A stretch of 64,000 nt of DNA, taken from positions 37,577,081 through 37,641,080 of the forward strand of contig OX485809.1 of the NCBI GenBank assembly GCA_950295325.1, given 5' to 3'. Source of the DNA: Polytrichum commune (taxonomy: Eukaryota > Streptophyta > Polytrichopsida > Polytrichales > Polytrichaceae). Numbering within the stretch: the first letter of the stretch is position 1; each line of letters begins with the position of its first letter. The position numbers and the translations under genes are program-made. Shown in pieces: positions 10,585-25,500 of the stretch. The notes under the pieces were generated by a model. The model was not told where the DNA came from and searched no databases. It saw only the letters and a program-made list of their open reading frames with translations.

Positions 10585-13500
10585 AAAGATATTTACACGA
10601 CCTGGAGCAACTCATGTGTCCCCCTAACACGTCATTTAAAGGTTATCTTGCAACTTTGAAGTCGATTGGGCAAGATCAGTGTACATTTGTGTGGGCGAAA
10701 GGTGCTGTGGCGTATCGCTGCCGAACTTGCCAAATTCTTGAATCTAGGTTAGTCCTTCGTCCCATTCTGTCTTCCTTTCCTCTCAAGTCTCTACTTTGTT
10801 GGTTTTGGTGCCTGTTCAGAAGAAAACTGATATATTATTGCTCATTATTATCTCTGGGCTTTTCTGGGGAAGTTTCGAGTTATTAGGGTTATCACTATTT
10901 AAGGGTATATGTCCAAGGTGGTTGGATCATTTGCGTGAAATGAATTTGTCTAAGGGTATATGTCCAAGGTTGTTGGATTGTTTGCATGAAATGAATTTGT
11001 CCAAGGGTATGTATCCAAGGTTGTTGGATTGTTTGCGTGAATTGAATTTGTCCAAGAGACTTATCATGATGTGCGGGCAACTTGAATGGAGGACCTATTC
11101 TGGAATTCAAGTTCCAAAACACCAAATCTGCCATGCTGCAATAGATCAATTCCTCCACATACACCTTTGTGACCCTAGACCTAATATACTTGGAGAGGAG
11201 GTGGAATTTGTGAAGATTCTTTGAATAACTATCTACTGGGAGAAAAAGCTGTGAAGGTCTTTCAAACCTTCTATGGAATTGTATAAGTCGTGGGTGGAGC
11301 TCAACAAAGGTGAGTATTGCTTGCAAAGCTGAGAAAACGGAGTCTCTGCACATTGCGACTTTGTGATAAAACCTTGGTGAAGCATACCTAGTAAAACCAC
11401 TGGCACCAAACGAAGCAGCGGGTTCTACAGTTGTAATATCATATATCAGGATCTCATTATTATGTGGTATTATGGCACATGGTTTCATGTATATGGGGCA
11501 TGGCCATGATATTCACTTAACGTTCAGGTATGAAATATCAGAAGTTCAGTAGAGAAGGATGAAACCAAGCTGGAATTTGAAAGAGGGCCAGTAAGCTTCT
11601 AACCTATACAGGCCAGCTTCAAGTTTTTATGTGGGACCAATCCTTTGTTTAAATCTATGATATTTTTAGACCTATCTTGATTTCCAGTGTTTGTGATCAT
11701 TGCGTTGCAGTGCAATATGCGTGGATTGTTACAAGAAAGGTGATCATAAACACCACGATTATGGTTAGTCTATCGTACTTCTGGCCTACCAAAGACTTGA
11801 TTTTTGGTCAAGTAACAGTATTTACAATATTGCCAGAAGCAAGTCAGTAAAATGCATTGTGATTCCTAAACTCTTGAAATACTTGATGGCATTGTTCTTG
11901 AAATCTTTGATGTAACAAATGCTTGATTGATGCAGTAATGTATCACAGTGAATCTGGAGGTTGCTGTGATTGTGGAGATCCAGGCGCTTGGGAAGTTTCA
12001 GGGTGAGAACAAATTTGATTAATTTATCATCAGGCCCATATTTGTCAACATGACGTGCACTAGCAAAAATGTTCATAGCTTGTAACTTTTGATTATCTAC
12101 ATTATTTTTAAATCATCTTAAATCCTGGACCTGGACTATCATCTCTCCTTGCGAGCCAATCGACTGTATCAAGTAAGGTAAACAGGCTTAATTTGGTTAC
12201 TCAGAATGGACACCTATATTTGAGTGGTGTGTGGTTAGGTGTGGATCTAAGAACAAACACCAAAATGACATGTGTTTAAAAGAGATTGGACTGCCCATTC
12301 GCAATGTTTGTTAACCATTCCAGGCTCAATAGTCAACATAATTGTAGGGGGCTATATGATCATTTAATGGGAATCTTCACTTTGACAATGAACAAGATAT
12401 TCATATGAGCTCCAAAAAGTACAAGGAGGATGGCTGCAGGCTCAATTTGGATTTGCCAACCATCTTGCACTAATCACGTGTTACATATCTTACGAGATGT
12501 GGGTGCAGAGGTAAAAGTGTCCGTTTTAAGACACTTACCTTAGAAGTGACAAGTGGCTGGTTTTCTTTGACAGATTTTGCAGTGCACATCAACGTCTGAA
12601 TCGTCAGGAGGCATGTGTGCCTGCACATCTCGAAATTTGCACAAAAACCTCTGGTGTGGGCCTGGAGTACCTTAAACTCTCTATATGTTAGTAAAAAAGT
12701 GATGGTCTAATGTGAAACGCATTTATCTGTTGATCTGTTAAGAGAGATTTGTTGCTTCATATCTCTAGTTTGTCGAAAGTATTGTCATTGTCTTGTTAAC
12801 ACACACTCAAATGATCTGAAATTGTCTTCATCTTCTGTGGCTAAGTTGTTCTCATGTTCATCTCAGTTTACTCGGTTCTGTGCGAGTTCTCAATTCTGAC
12901 TACTTACATTGCGGAGCCCAAGAGAAATAAGAAAGACATCAAGGAAACTACCCTAGTTTACCTTGGGTGGTTACATGAGGTAATTTTTAACACCATTTTG
13001 AGACCATGCTATGGCAGGCTGAAAACCACCTTAAGCGTCTAAGAGTCCCAATCTGGGCCTTTCTATGTACAAAAACATGTGTTGCAGCTACATCCATTTT
13101 AAGCTGATGGTGCAAAAAGTGATCCTATGTAAATCCACTCATTCTTCAAGTGCACTTTTCAAATTAGTTGAATACCTTAAGGTAGACGTGCCTAATTCCA
13201 ACAGAACAACAATCTGGACACCTACATTTAAGTGGGAAGTTGTTGATTGTAGATCTAAGAATGAACAATAAAAAGACATGTGCTTAGAAGAGATTGGACT
13301 ATGCGCCCAAAATATGCTGACCATTCTAAGCTCAATAGTCAACATGATTGGGAGACATGAGACCACTTAATGAGCACGAGAGTCTCCACTTTGAAAATGA
13401 TAAGATATCCATACGAGCTCTGAAAATAATGAGGCAAATGGCTTTGGGCACGATTTGGTAATCATCTTGCATGAACTATGTGTTACATATCCTACAAGAA

Positions 13501-16500
13501 GTGGGTGCAGAGAGAAAAGTATCCGAATAAGACACGTCTACTTTAATGATATTGACGATTTGGGTTCAAATACACAACTTGGGTGCCCCTCAATGTCACA
13601 TATGAGGATATTCATTTTCTCGTTGACATAAGATAGTATACTATAAGATCTTTTAAACCCATAAATCTAACAAAAAATGTTTTTATACTTGTTGAGGCTC
13701 GTAAGAATTGTTTATATGGCATTTATATGAGCCCTTTGGTCTTTAGGGGTTACGAAGACATGGAATAGGCTCTTTCATGCGAGTCTACAATCTTTAGACT
13801 TAGACTACTAGCCATGCCTTAAGGTTTCTGTGATATTTCTTTTTTATAACTTATGTGCCAGGGAGCTATTGGTTATGATCCAAATCAAATGGTCTTTTAG
13901 GATGTGCATTGGTGGTAATGGATAATTGATATGAGTTAGATGATGGCAAGATTGTATATCATGGCTTTAATTTTTTCCTGGGCTTACCAATCGTCTTGAA
14001 GGGCTTCATTGCAGGTGTGCGCTGTGGATCCATTGCGCAAAATATTATGCTCAGAAATGGTAAAGCGTAACATCAAGGAGAATGGATCGTCTGAGGTATA
14101 ATCTTTGATCCAACTCTTGAGGAAATCAACACATATATGTCTACAGAGCAGGACTTGTACTGCACTAACATATTGAAGTCTAGTGTTTAGCATCACAAAC
14201 TTTCGGAGGACAAATAATCATGTAGATTTAATAAAATCTTGCAATTTGTTAATTCTTTAATTCAATGGGACTTTCATAGGGAGTCGGTCCCCTATGATTT
14301 CATATTGGTTATTTTGCATACAGTATTATTAGTTTCTTCGCACTTGTGGTCCATGCTGGAGGTAGTGTTTGAATTTGAATGAAGAGCAGCCTATTTCAGT
14401 TTGTTAAAGGCAGAACTCATTGTAGCCCTCTTGGCATGCCAAAATGAGTTTGACTCGCAATAAACCCATATAGAATGTTCTTTGTTTAAACCTCCATACT
14501 ACCTCCAAGCATCCATCAAAACTTTCCAAACATGGAAGGTGTTGCATGCAAAACAACTCACTCTGGACAAAAGAACCCTTGTGAATAAAAGGACAACTCT
14601 GTTATGGATAATATCATAATAAATGCATGATTTTCATATTTTCTTCTATTATGTGCCACATTATTCTACTACCCAGCAAATAGTTACATAAGAATAGTGC
14701 ATATGTTCTCAAATAATTGCATTATACACCCTTAGGTATAGTTTTAATGTATTGTATCACCTTTTGGAGATTTTTGATGTGTCCTTGGGTTTTAGGGTTT
14801 AGGATTGCTCTCCAAACCTAGCACTTGTAGCTTTGCCTCTTCTGTGGCACTAACTTAATGGTTGCAACAGGCTTGTAAATTTGGATTGCCTTTTCAATTC
14901 TTGTTCTACTATCTTCTGTTGCAGATAAAATCTCCTCTACAGATTCAACTGAGGACTTTTGCTAGTATGCCAGAAAACATCATGGAGGCGGTAAATGTCC
15001 TCAACCCCTAAGCGTCCGAGAGACCGGGCCTCTCTACACACCATTACTTGTATTTGAGATACATACTTCCATTATTAGCTAATTATGTCAAAAGTGACAC
15101 TATCTAAATTTCACTTATACTTCAAGTGCTCTTTTTGAATCAGTTGAATAGATTAATGTTATTGCTGATCTAGGTTCAAATACACAGCCTGAATGCCTTT
15201 GGATACGAATACATGCTTTGGATTTTGATTCAATGTCACATATGAGCATATGTTGATTCTATCCTTGGCGTTAGATAATGTACTAAATAAAGTTTCAAAC
15301 CCCCAAAGTTTAAAAAAATGATAGAATACTTGGTGAGGCTTCTAGACCTGTGTATGCATGTTGTACATTGAACCCCTATGTCCTTGTCTCTGTTTGATGG
15401 TGTTTGATGGTATGGTGTTGTTTCATGATCCCTACCCTTTGTGTATTTCTTGTGCAGCAAACAACTTTGTATTTGCAGATGCTTTATGACCCAGTTTTTA
15501 AGGCGCAATATACAGAAGAAATTGCTGACCACTATCCAAAAATTATTGATAGAATTGTTGACAAAATTCTGAAACGTGAAAAAAATGCTGTGGATCACTT
15601 TAAAGTTCTCGATTCTAGTTTGGACAGAGGTATGCCAACCAGTGTGAAATAGTCACATCAATCTATCAAACCAATGCATATCTCTGGTGTTTCTTATGTC
15701 AATGCATAATAAGAGGTTATTCTACATTCTTCTATCGGTCAGTCACCTACATGCAGTGTATGGTTTGTGGATTCAGAATGTTAAATATGGACTTCATTTT
15801 ATTCAGCATTGCAAGGAATAATTACATACTGGACCTTCTACAGGCCTCTTATATTAATGTACATATGTGAAAAAACCTGAGTACAGTCTTTGAAGTGGCC
15901 GTTGTACCTGCCTTCTTTGTATTTGAGGGACATCCATCGTGAATTTTGTTGCAAGATGGAATGTACAGGTCACTACTGTGGATTATGTTTGTCATCAATC
16001 AGATCATACTATTTTGAAGCTCCCAGAGCCTGGTGACCAAAATGGTTTAAAAGGAATAAGGACAGGGTAGAAAGAGATTCTCAATGGGTATTTCTCAACA
16101 AGTTGTATTTGTTACGTCTCTGTTGACTTCAGTGCTTGTTTATTTTTCAGGAAGTTCTTTCACAGGAAACTAATAATTTGTTGTATTGGCTGGCAGTTTC
16201 GGTGCAATTGTTTAATGTCCCAAACATGGACTTAATCAAGAAAAAAGATTTGCTGAGATTGTATGTAGACGTTTTTCAAGGTGTCCTGGCAAATTGTGTT
16301 GCAAGGTACTTATTTTCAAAAATTTGCGTTCAAATTAGGTGGATATAAATTTCACAGGATATTAGAGTTATCCTCTAACCCAACATGACTTTTGATTGGG
16401 AGCTGGTTGTTTTGCATACAATACCTTTCCGTGTTTGGACCTAGTGTGGATTTTGAACAAGGAACATCTATATTGGTTCATTGAGAGTCAAACTCATTTT

Positions 16501-19500
16501 GGCATGCCAAGGGATGCTAAAATGTGTCTGGCCCTCCATGAACCGAATTAGGTTGCTCTTCATTCAAAGTTGCACAGTAGCTCCGAGCATGCGCCACTGG
16601 TGGAAAGAGATTATTGATATTGTATGCAAAATAATTAATGGAAATCATAGGGGACCACTTCTCAACAAAAAGTCCCATTGAGTTAAATGGATAATTTTAT
16701 TGGACACTGCATGCCTGGGTTTTGTCTTTGCAGAATGGATTTTGGCATGGTTTTTTAAAAATAAGGGTCCATATAAGAGTTGAATATTATGCAGGAGAAG
16801 TAGAGCATGATATGCAAGTGTGAGTTTACATGATCTTTTTCTGCTAGTAAAGATGCTTCTTTTGTATATTAAGTGTGCTGTTAGATTGCTTTTAGAAGAT
16901 CCTCAGATACCTCAACAAATGTAAACCTTGATTTCTTTCTATGGGAATCCCTCCACGTAGTTAGAATGGGCGGTCTTATTCACAGGCATTATGCTTTCAG
17001 ATCGCAGGATAGTGCAGATTAGGGTAATGCAAATTAGGATAGTGCAAATGGCGTTGGGTTGCATTATCAAATTTGAAAGTGGAGTGTCAATACACATGCT
17101 AATCCTAACACCTTAATTTGTGCCAGGGATACAGGCGTAGTTGATGTGAAAGATCCAAGAATTGAAAACAAGGTTAAATTTGGTGCATGGGTGCTGGTGT
17201 GGCGTGGTTGCCTGTTCTTCGTTTTAGCATTTTTGGGCATCTGACAACTTCATGGATTTTCTAACCTGTATATTGCATATCTCAGTACACTTAAGGTAGC
17301 TGAACCTAACACCAACACTGAACTCATGACCACTCAAATGAAAGGGGAGGCTTCGTTTTGGAGTGTAAAGTTAGGGACATCCAAGGATCTCTCATTTCAT
17401 GGCTATTTATGAGAGTTTTGATGAATGTGAGATCCTTCGAGGTCATTGATTTGGGTTTTAAAATAAAGAGCCTCCCCCTATTCATTTGAATGGTCATGGG
17501 ATTTCTGTTGATGTTAAGTTTAGATACCTTATATCATGAATTCTACAGAAGATAGTCTTAAAGTAGTGGTATCTTTTGCATGTTGCAGTTACTTGCATGC
17601 TGTTTCACATTTCATGTTTCAAGTTATACAGATACCTGGTTTGACATCTGTGTTTACATGCTTTTGTTTTTCTAGACATAACTTTGTTTGGTGGTCCTTC
17701 AAATATATGACTTCCTAGTGAACTGTTGTTTTGTTAGCAAAGGATAATGGGTGTGCTGCAAAGATAAATCTCACATTACCTTTGAAAATCTATTTGTCAT
17801 ATCTTCTGAGAGTTTGCAAGTTTTTCCTTTCTCGTTGTTGTGCTTGTTCATTTAGGTCCAATGGGTACACTTAGCCTGAAATTTTATCTATTTTGTAGAT
17901 ATACCTGAGACCCCAAGGAGATTTGCGCCTAATTGTTACACATACCTGTGTGGCTCAGTACATGCTTGAAGAGCAAAAAGATGTCTTTGCTACAATACTT
18001 GATGTTCTTGCAGTACTTCAGGTTGGTGATGGTTGAATCCTTATTCTTCCCCAGACTAAAGGTGCTGATTAGGCATATTGTGTACATGAAGATTGCCTAA
18101 AAGCTTGGTCACTGTTTGCAAGGCTTTCTTTTCTGACTACTTGCTATGAATCGCTATTATGCAGTGGATGAATCCCTACTCATTGGAGAAGTATGTCAAC
18201 TTTGATAACGCATGGTCATTTGCTATCCAGCTTGAGGTCAGCATATTTGAGGCATCTGAAGGGTCACTTTGTAATCCACTTATCTAGTCCAAATTTGCTC
18301 TACTAACTATGCAAATCCAGTTTAGTCGACGTTGATGCAAATGTTCTAGAAGCAATAGTATTGTTCTGGAATGTTCTGATTCTTTGCAAGTTTCAAGTAA
18401 ATGATCCCATGAATGTGTGTTGGTGGGAAGTGAGAGATGGTACCTTGTTAATGGAACATTGAATTCTGTGAAAGGGATGAAAAATTCATTGTGGTGCTTT
18501 TTATTTATTACAGATGAACACCATGGCCATTATCTTTCAGTTGGTTCAGCGATGCTATTCACTGTCATCATTGGAAGAGTCTCTGGCAACTTCTAAATCG
18601 ACCTTAATCTCAGCTGCCAAACTTGCTTTGGCAAGACTGCGCAAATACATAGCACAGGTAAGTTAGGAAATCACCTACACCTTCTAGCATAGGTGAGAAA
18701 TGGGGGTTTGGTTTGGGTTATTGAAAAGCTTTGAAGTTATTGATCAAAATAGCAAAAGGATCCTTGCCACCTGGCTTTATTCTTCAGTTGCATAGTGAAG
18801 TGATACACCTGCCATTCCTAGGAAACATGTGTTTTAAATGTTGCTGGTCCCCTGTTGAGATGTTTTTCTTTTGAGAAAATCATGTTTCATCATCATCCTC
18901 AGAAGGCTTGTCCTAAAGGCTCCAATTAACTGCATCTGTACAAAAAGGCAATATTATCATTAGGGTGTAATAATAATTTGGTGACTTTGGTATTGCACAC
19001 AGGAATCAACTTTGAAACTTTTGAATCATAGTTCAATGGATATTCCTCTGTCATTTCACATCCCTCTGCACAGGGCACTGAGTGCCATATTGGCAAAGCT
19101 TGTACTGCTACCATGGGAGGATGAAAAGGAAGGATTTCTGTCCATGTTGGAAATGGATTTCTCAGAAAATGAGGTACTCTAACTACACTTAGTGACACAA
19201 GTCTCCTTGTTCAAATTTTCCTTTTACTGTGGGTCTAGTTATCCAAATTTGAGTTCTGATAAGGTTTCATTTGAGGCTACATCACAAATTTCAAAAGGTA
19301 GTGTATAACGTAATTCTCATGTAATACATGTATTAATCTTATGTAACAATGTCCATGTTGGAAATGGATTTCGCAGAAAATGAGGTACTCTAACTACACT
19401 TAGTGGCACAAGTCTCCTTGTTCAAATTTTCCTTTTACTGTGGGTCTAGTTATCCAAATTTGAGTTCTGATAAGGTTTCATTTGAGGCTACATCACAAAC

Positions 19501-22500
19501 TTCCAAAAGGTGGTGTATAATGTCATTCTCATGTAATATATGTATTAATCTTATGTACAATGGTTTTTGTAAGAGTAGAATGTGCCACACAATAAAGGAG
19601 AATAACAAATTAATGCAATTATTACAACATTAGTTGAAATTTTGCTGTTATTTCAACATTTTATTATTTCTGTGTAATCATTCAGCCTTCAAAAGTTTGT
19701 GATGTACTGACAAGGCACACTCTTTGCGTATGTTGTTTCAGAAACTGAATTGTTTTTCTAAATTGTATGTGATCTTTGAGTACACAGGTGCTTGCGCTGA
19801 TGGAGCACCCATTACGAATCACTGTCTGGATGGCACAGGTAATTTGAGTTCCTGGGTTTAGCTCTCACTTGTATATTTTCCATTGTAGGTGAATGTGTCA
19901 GCGTGTAGACTTCACATCTAGCTTCATGCGATGAACGTAAAATATGGATGATTGTAACATTTCCCACAGTTCAATTGACAATATTGTCACATGAGGGTCA
20001 TTGTAATTGAATTGTGCAGAAGCAAAATGCTATTTGAAATTTTGTGGCCTCAATACTGATTTCAGATGAAGAGTGCTGTATTGAGCAGTGCGTCCATGCG
20101 ATCCTTGTTTTAAATCCACAATTTGCACATGGATGTAGATTCGAGCAAAGCAGTGGAAACCAAATTCTGAAGACTTTAGCCGTTTGGAGCTTATTTATCG
20201 TGGAAGTTTCTGGCATGATCAGTAAGTGTTGAATGCAACTCTAGGAATTCTTTGCTACTACACAGAGCCTACAGTTAAATCATTTAGTTGCTTCTCTTTG
20301 CCCTCACATTGAATGACACATATTTGAAGAGAATTTGTTTGTCATCTGTAGGTTGCAGATCCTCTTATTGAGATCTTCTTGGTTCATTAGTGTCAACTCA
20401 TTCTCATTGGTATCAGAGAGTTGCTAACAAGTGGCCCTCCTTTCTCCATTGAAATATGTGGCAACATATCAGATCAATGGACATGGATATACTGTTGTTA
20501 CAGTTCTGTATTGTAGCTCGTGAAAACATGGAGTGTGCAATATTTGTGCGAATGGCAGAACTCTTTCAGGTTGTTTTTTCCCCCTCTGCCTGGTCCTACA
20601 TAGGTTAGGGGTTGAGAATTAAAGGATCCAGTTGCCCTCTTGCTAAATTTACTGGGAATTCATCTGCATGGAGTACATTCTGAACCATTGCTTGCTCTGT
20701 TTTCAGGTTCAGGAACTGGTTTGTTGCCCTTGTATCAAAGGTGGAAGTATAGGAAGGTTGAAAGAATTTCTTGTACAGGATTTCATGCGCTTGATTCTAC
20801 TGGTAAATATTCCAAGTCATTGAACTTAAGACTGCTGCTTTGTTTTCTGTTATTTGATTTCACTGTTGCTGTTCCATACATGAGCATGTGCAGTTTCCAG
20901 CATAGCTGTTATGGCCAACTTCCGTGTGAATAATTGGATTGAACTTAATTGCTGAGTGTCTAGTATTATTAGGAGAGTTCTAATCCTTTCCAATTAGGAA
21001 GAGTCTTGTGTTCTATGGGTTCAAATAAAGTATGCCACTTTTGTCAGCTTTAGTGGTAGTGTAAAGGTATATCTTTTTCCTTAATAGTAGAAGTATTCCC
21101 AGTTCTTGAGGAAGTGAATTGAGCTCTGCAAATGGAAAGGGTGTGAGTGTCAGCAAAGCTAAGTAACCTTTGGCGACATTTCATGCACTCCTGTATGACA
21201 TCATAGCACCTCCTATTTAGTCTCTCAATGGTATACACATGGGAAGGTTCAGACTTGTTTTTCAGTCACAGTATTCCATATTTGATACGCTGATCAGATA
21301 AAAGAATTGTCTGCTCCTACCTTGATTCATGGAGGTTATGTTGAAGTTAATGGGAGACTGAACTATTTCAACATCTAATTACGGTACGACTTTCAGGTGG
21401 TACGTGAGAGGCGCAATACAGGGATGGAAGAGGTAAGAGGTGAAAATTATGTTGACACTTTATTGTAAGCTGTCAGAAACTTGCCACTCTTTTGCATGCT
21501 TTTTACTCCAGACTTAATCTTTGCCATTTATTTCAGGATGATTGTCTTCGGCATGATGTAATCCAATGGCTGTGTGTGAGGGATCAAACGCATTCACAGG
21601 TGAGGGGTAGTGTACTTATGTCAAATGCAGCCATGCTTCATTCCTGTGAATTTGAATGAGAAAACCACCAGAACTGACAAGGGAAAAGCCTTGCTAAGGG
21701 TTGTAAGGTGCATTTAGCAAGAGCTTTGGCCATCTATTGGTTTTTATGCAATTCGTGAATGGAATATGCAAACTAAGCCAAACTATCAGTGCCAAGTTCA
21801 ACATAGGTTGATTGAAGCACATGGAGACACAACCATGCTCTAAAACATTTCTGACATTAGATTTATCTTTCTAGGGAGGTAGTATCTGCAAAAGTAGCAA
21901 GCGATAGGTATTTTGGAATAATCTTTGTTGACACATTAGTTTGCCTGTTGTGCAATTCTAACAACCAAGCTAGGAAGATTTTGTTTATGAGAATTATGTT
22001 GCTAAGGTGTCTGAAAGATTCTACCGAGGACAATGTTTCTTTTTGGCTGCTGAGTGTGTCTTGATTTCCCATTTTAGCTCTCTCGTGCTATCAGTGCAAT
22101 TCCAGTTGATCCTCAAAGGTTAAGCAGTGTGCTGGAGAAGGTGGCCCTCTTTCATGTCCCCAAGGTAATGATTTGTGTGTTAGGAGTATTACCTGTCACT
22201 TGTTGTTGTGATTTTATTAAGGGTGTTAAATGGTCACTTGAAGCTCAAGTAGCTACTCAGCCCAATGCACTAAACTATCTTGTAGCACTTTGTTGGGATT
22301 GAGCATTATTTCAAGCAAGCAGGAAGTGGTTTGATGGACGTGGCTTTCTGCATTGTTAGCAGGTCCAAGAGCGAGGATTCTTCCAATTGAAAGCCGAGTG
22401 TTGGCAGGAATTTGATCCGCTCTTCGCCCATTTCTACTTGAATGAGCTGGAAGATGCAACTGTACGTAGATGTTTATTCAAGCTAGTGCAACTGATCATT

Positions 22501-25500
22501 TGATACAAAAAATCCAATGAAAATAGAAAATATGGGGGATGGAAATGGGCCAATATTCTTGACAATGTTCATCTTATGCAGATTTTAGATACTTCAAGAC
22601 CGCATTATGCTTAAGGCTTCTAAACTTTCAAGTTGTCGAGTGGCACATTTCTAGTGGCAGCAATTTCCTTGTTTTCCGCCCTCTAAAACATGCCAGATCT
22701 GGCATCACGCTAATGGGATGTGTTGGTTAAGAATGGAATGTCAAGAAAATGGGATGTTGTAAGGAGACTTTTACTAGTTTACACTTGAGGGGAGTATATA
22801 CTTTTCTGAAGAGTGCATTGAGCTTGCTTCTTAGACTTATTCTCTACATGTTTATTTTGACTACCACAGGAGCGAGCGATTACTGTGGGAAAACTCCCAT
22901 TTTATTGGCGGATCAAACATCCTTGTGGTGCGAAGGCACCATATAATAGACTTATCAATCTCCTCCACACACGGGTACTCCATCCAAGATTCAAAAATTA
23001 CTCTTGATGGTTTAAGTGAATTAGTTCTACGCACATTGTTATTCTCATTTGAGTTCTTATTTGGTTTTGGTTAAATAGAATGCATTTGAATATGTATTCC
23101 ATTTAGTAGTACAAATGGCATGTGAAGGATGATGCTTTACGTTATCTTCATTCAGATTTGGAAACTCTACTTGGCTTTTACTCCACAAGGCCTATGGTTT
23201 GAGCTTGTGCCATTGTTTCCATGTTTTAGAGCTGGAAAAGCACCACACACAAATCCTGTTTTGCATCTACTTTCTCAAAGTATGTAGTTTGCATGGTTGT
23301 CAACTGACTACGTTGGAAAGTAGATGGGGTCTTTTATATTGTTGTGAGAGGAGTCTATCATGGATTTGAAGAGGCTATTGTTATACTACTACTACACATC
23401 ATGTGATTTAGTTGCTTTTGTCAGGAAACTTGTATTACCCAAAGAGCAAGAGTTTCACCTGGTTTTAAATCTACGTGTGGCAGGAATGTCATCAGCTATT
23501 GTGGAATATGCTGAATTATGTAAGTTTTCTGGTTTCGGATGAATCATCAGCAACTGTGGGTGAAGCACTTGGTGTACTGGCCCTACAAATGATGGGGATT
23601 GCTGTTCAAGACCGAAGGTAGGGCATTTTAAACTACTTTGCTTTTTGTGATGTTCAAATTGAGATCCTTCTGAGAGCAATCAACCATTGTTACATTTTAA
23701 GCATTTTGAATGGCTATATTTCTCGTGATTCCATCTTTCAAATTTCCTCAGTCCTTGACTCTTTGCCATACTCATTGAATGCCACAAGACAGTGCTACCT
23801 TGAAAGGCAGTGTGCGTACCTTCGCTCATAAAACCTCCACCACTGGGAATTAAGAATACTTGTCTACAGTGAAATCCATGTGTATAGATATTTTTCTATC
23901 TTTGACATTAGTGAATTAAGTGTGAATTCTCTGTTCTCAATTTCAGGGAGAGGGCCTCCAACTTCTTAATGTCATCACAGAACAATCCAACAGGTTACTG
24001 CAATGATATTTTCCAGAATGTTTACATGCGGCCTTACTACAATAAGGAAAAGGAGTCGTTAGATTGGGGGTATTCTATGTCAGAGTATCCAAGCATTCTT
24101 GATATTCTTGGGAACCTTCAACTAGTGAAGAATGCTCCTCGTAAGTCCCACTCCCCTCTCTCTATTTGGAGGAAATTCTTCTGTTGTTATGTGGATATTT
24201 ATTTCTATTAGCTGCAGCATTGGAATAGTTAAGCTGTTTAGAATGTATACAAACTTGGGAGATATGCTGCAGACTGGTACTAATCTGCACCTCAAGCCTT
24301 TGAAAATGGCCAGGCTTGGTGGACTCTATTGACTTTGTACTTCATTTCCTCCCGGGCGCTGAACAAAAGGTATCAACTAAGTCCCCTCTGTATCAATGTT
24401 TCTACCTGTAGTCCGCTTCATAAGTACTTCAATGTAGAAAAATTATGTACTGTTCTCTTTTGCTTGAAATGTCTAACAAACAAATTAGTCGGAGAGTGGT
24501 TTTTAAAGCTTGCAGGGTGAGTTATTCCATCCATTCGTTTGACGATTTCTCTGTGATGTTGTGCACTTTACAGGCTCGTGTATCAACTTCCGAAGACAAT
24601 CACCTCAAGCTTAAGAAAGAGCGACAGGATGCAATTATGGCACAATTTAGAGCAAAGTATGTGTGTCATCTTTACGAATCACTAGATATTGATTCCAATG
24701 TCCGGAGTCGTGTGTTTTTAACTTCTGCAAGAATCCTTCAATACCTCATGGTCATTGCCTACATGTCGTGAATAGTTTGTAACCTGAAGCCTTGGGTCTT
24801 GTTTTTGTAGATACCTTCCCCTTTGAGCCTGTAGCTCTCATGATGTCCAGTGTACATGTCATACTTTTGTGTAAGAGCAAGCGTCTTCAAAATGCATAAA
24901 AATATGCAAAAGTATGCCAAAATAACATAGATTTTTCCAAGACCATGGTCTACAATTGAGTGCAAACTGCTTCTTCTGCACTTACTCTCAGATTCAGCAT
25001 GTTTGAAGTTGAAGCGATGTCTGATTTTAAGTGATTTCATTTTGTATTCATAGTGTTTCTGGGTTGTGACAGACAAAGCGCTTTCCTGGAGCAATGTGAA
25101 GTTAGTGATGATGAAAATGGAGAAATACTTGATGAAACCATGGAAGCCAGATCTAGCAATAAAATGTTGTCAACAGATTCATCAAGTATTTCTGACAAAG
25201 CTAATGATTCTCTAATGGAGGCATCTGAGGTCCATGAGTGTGCATATTGCAGGAGTGAGGTACTTTCTCTCTCTTCATTTCTAACCAACAAACTTTGCTT
25301 TACATGAGTCTTATTCTTGCCTGCTTGATGAGGTATCTTTTTCATGCGTCTTACTCTTGCCTGCTTGGTACAGTTTTTTAATCGCCATGGAGCTGAATAT
25401 AAGACATTTTAAATTCATTCAATTGTCTATCTGTTTTCAGTGCGGTGGCAATGACAAAGCAATAGGCTGGATTGCGCTTATCCAGCGCTACAATATGCCA

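Noticed and set aside
16148-16196. Upstream acceptor for PRT6 exon 16197-16305
   Set aside because: Using it in the phase set by the previous exon gives an early stop; the acceptor at 16196 restores the frame and the conserved SVQLFNVP segment.
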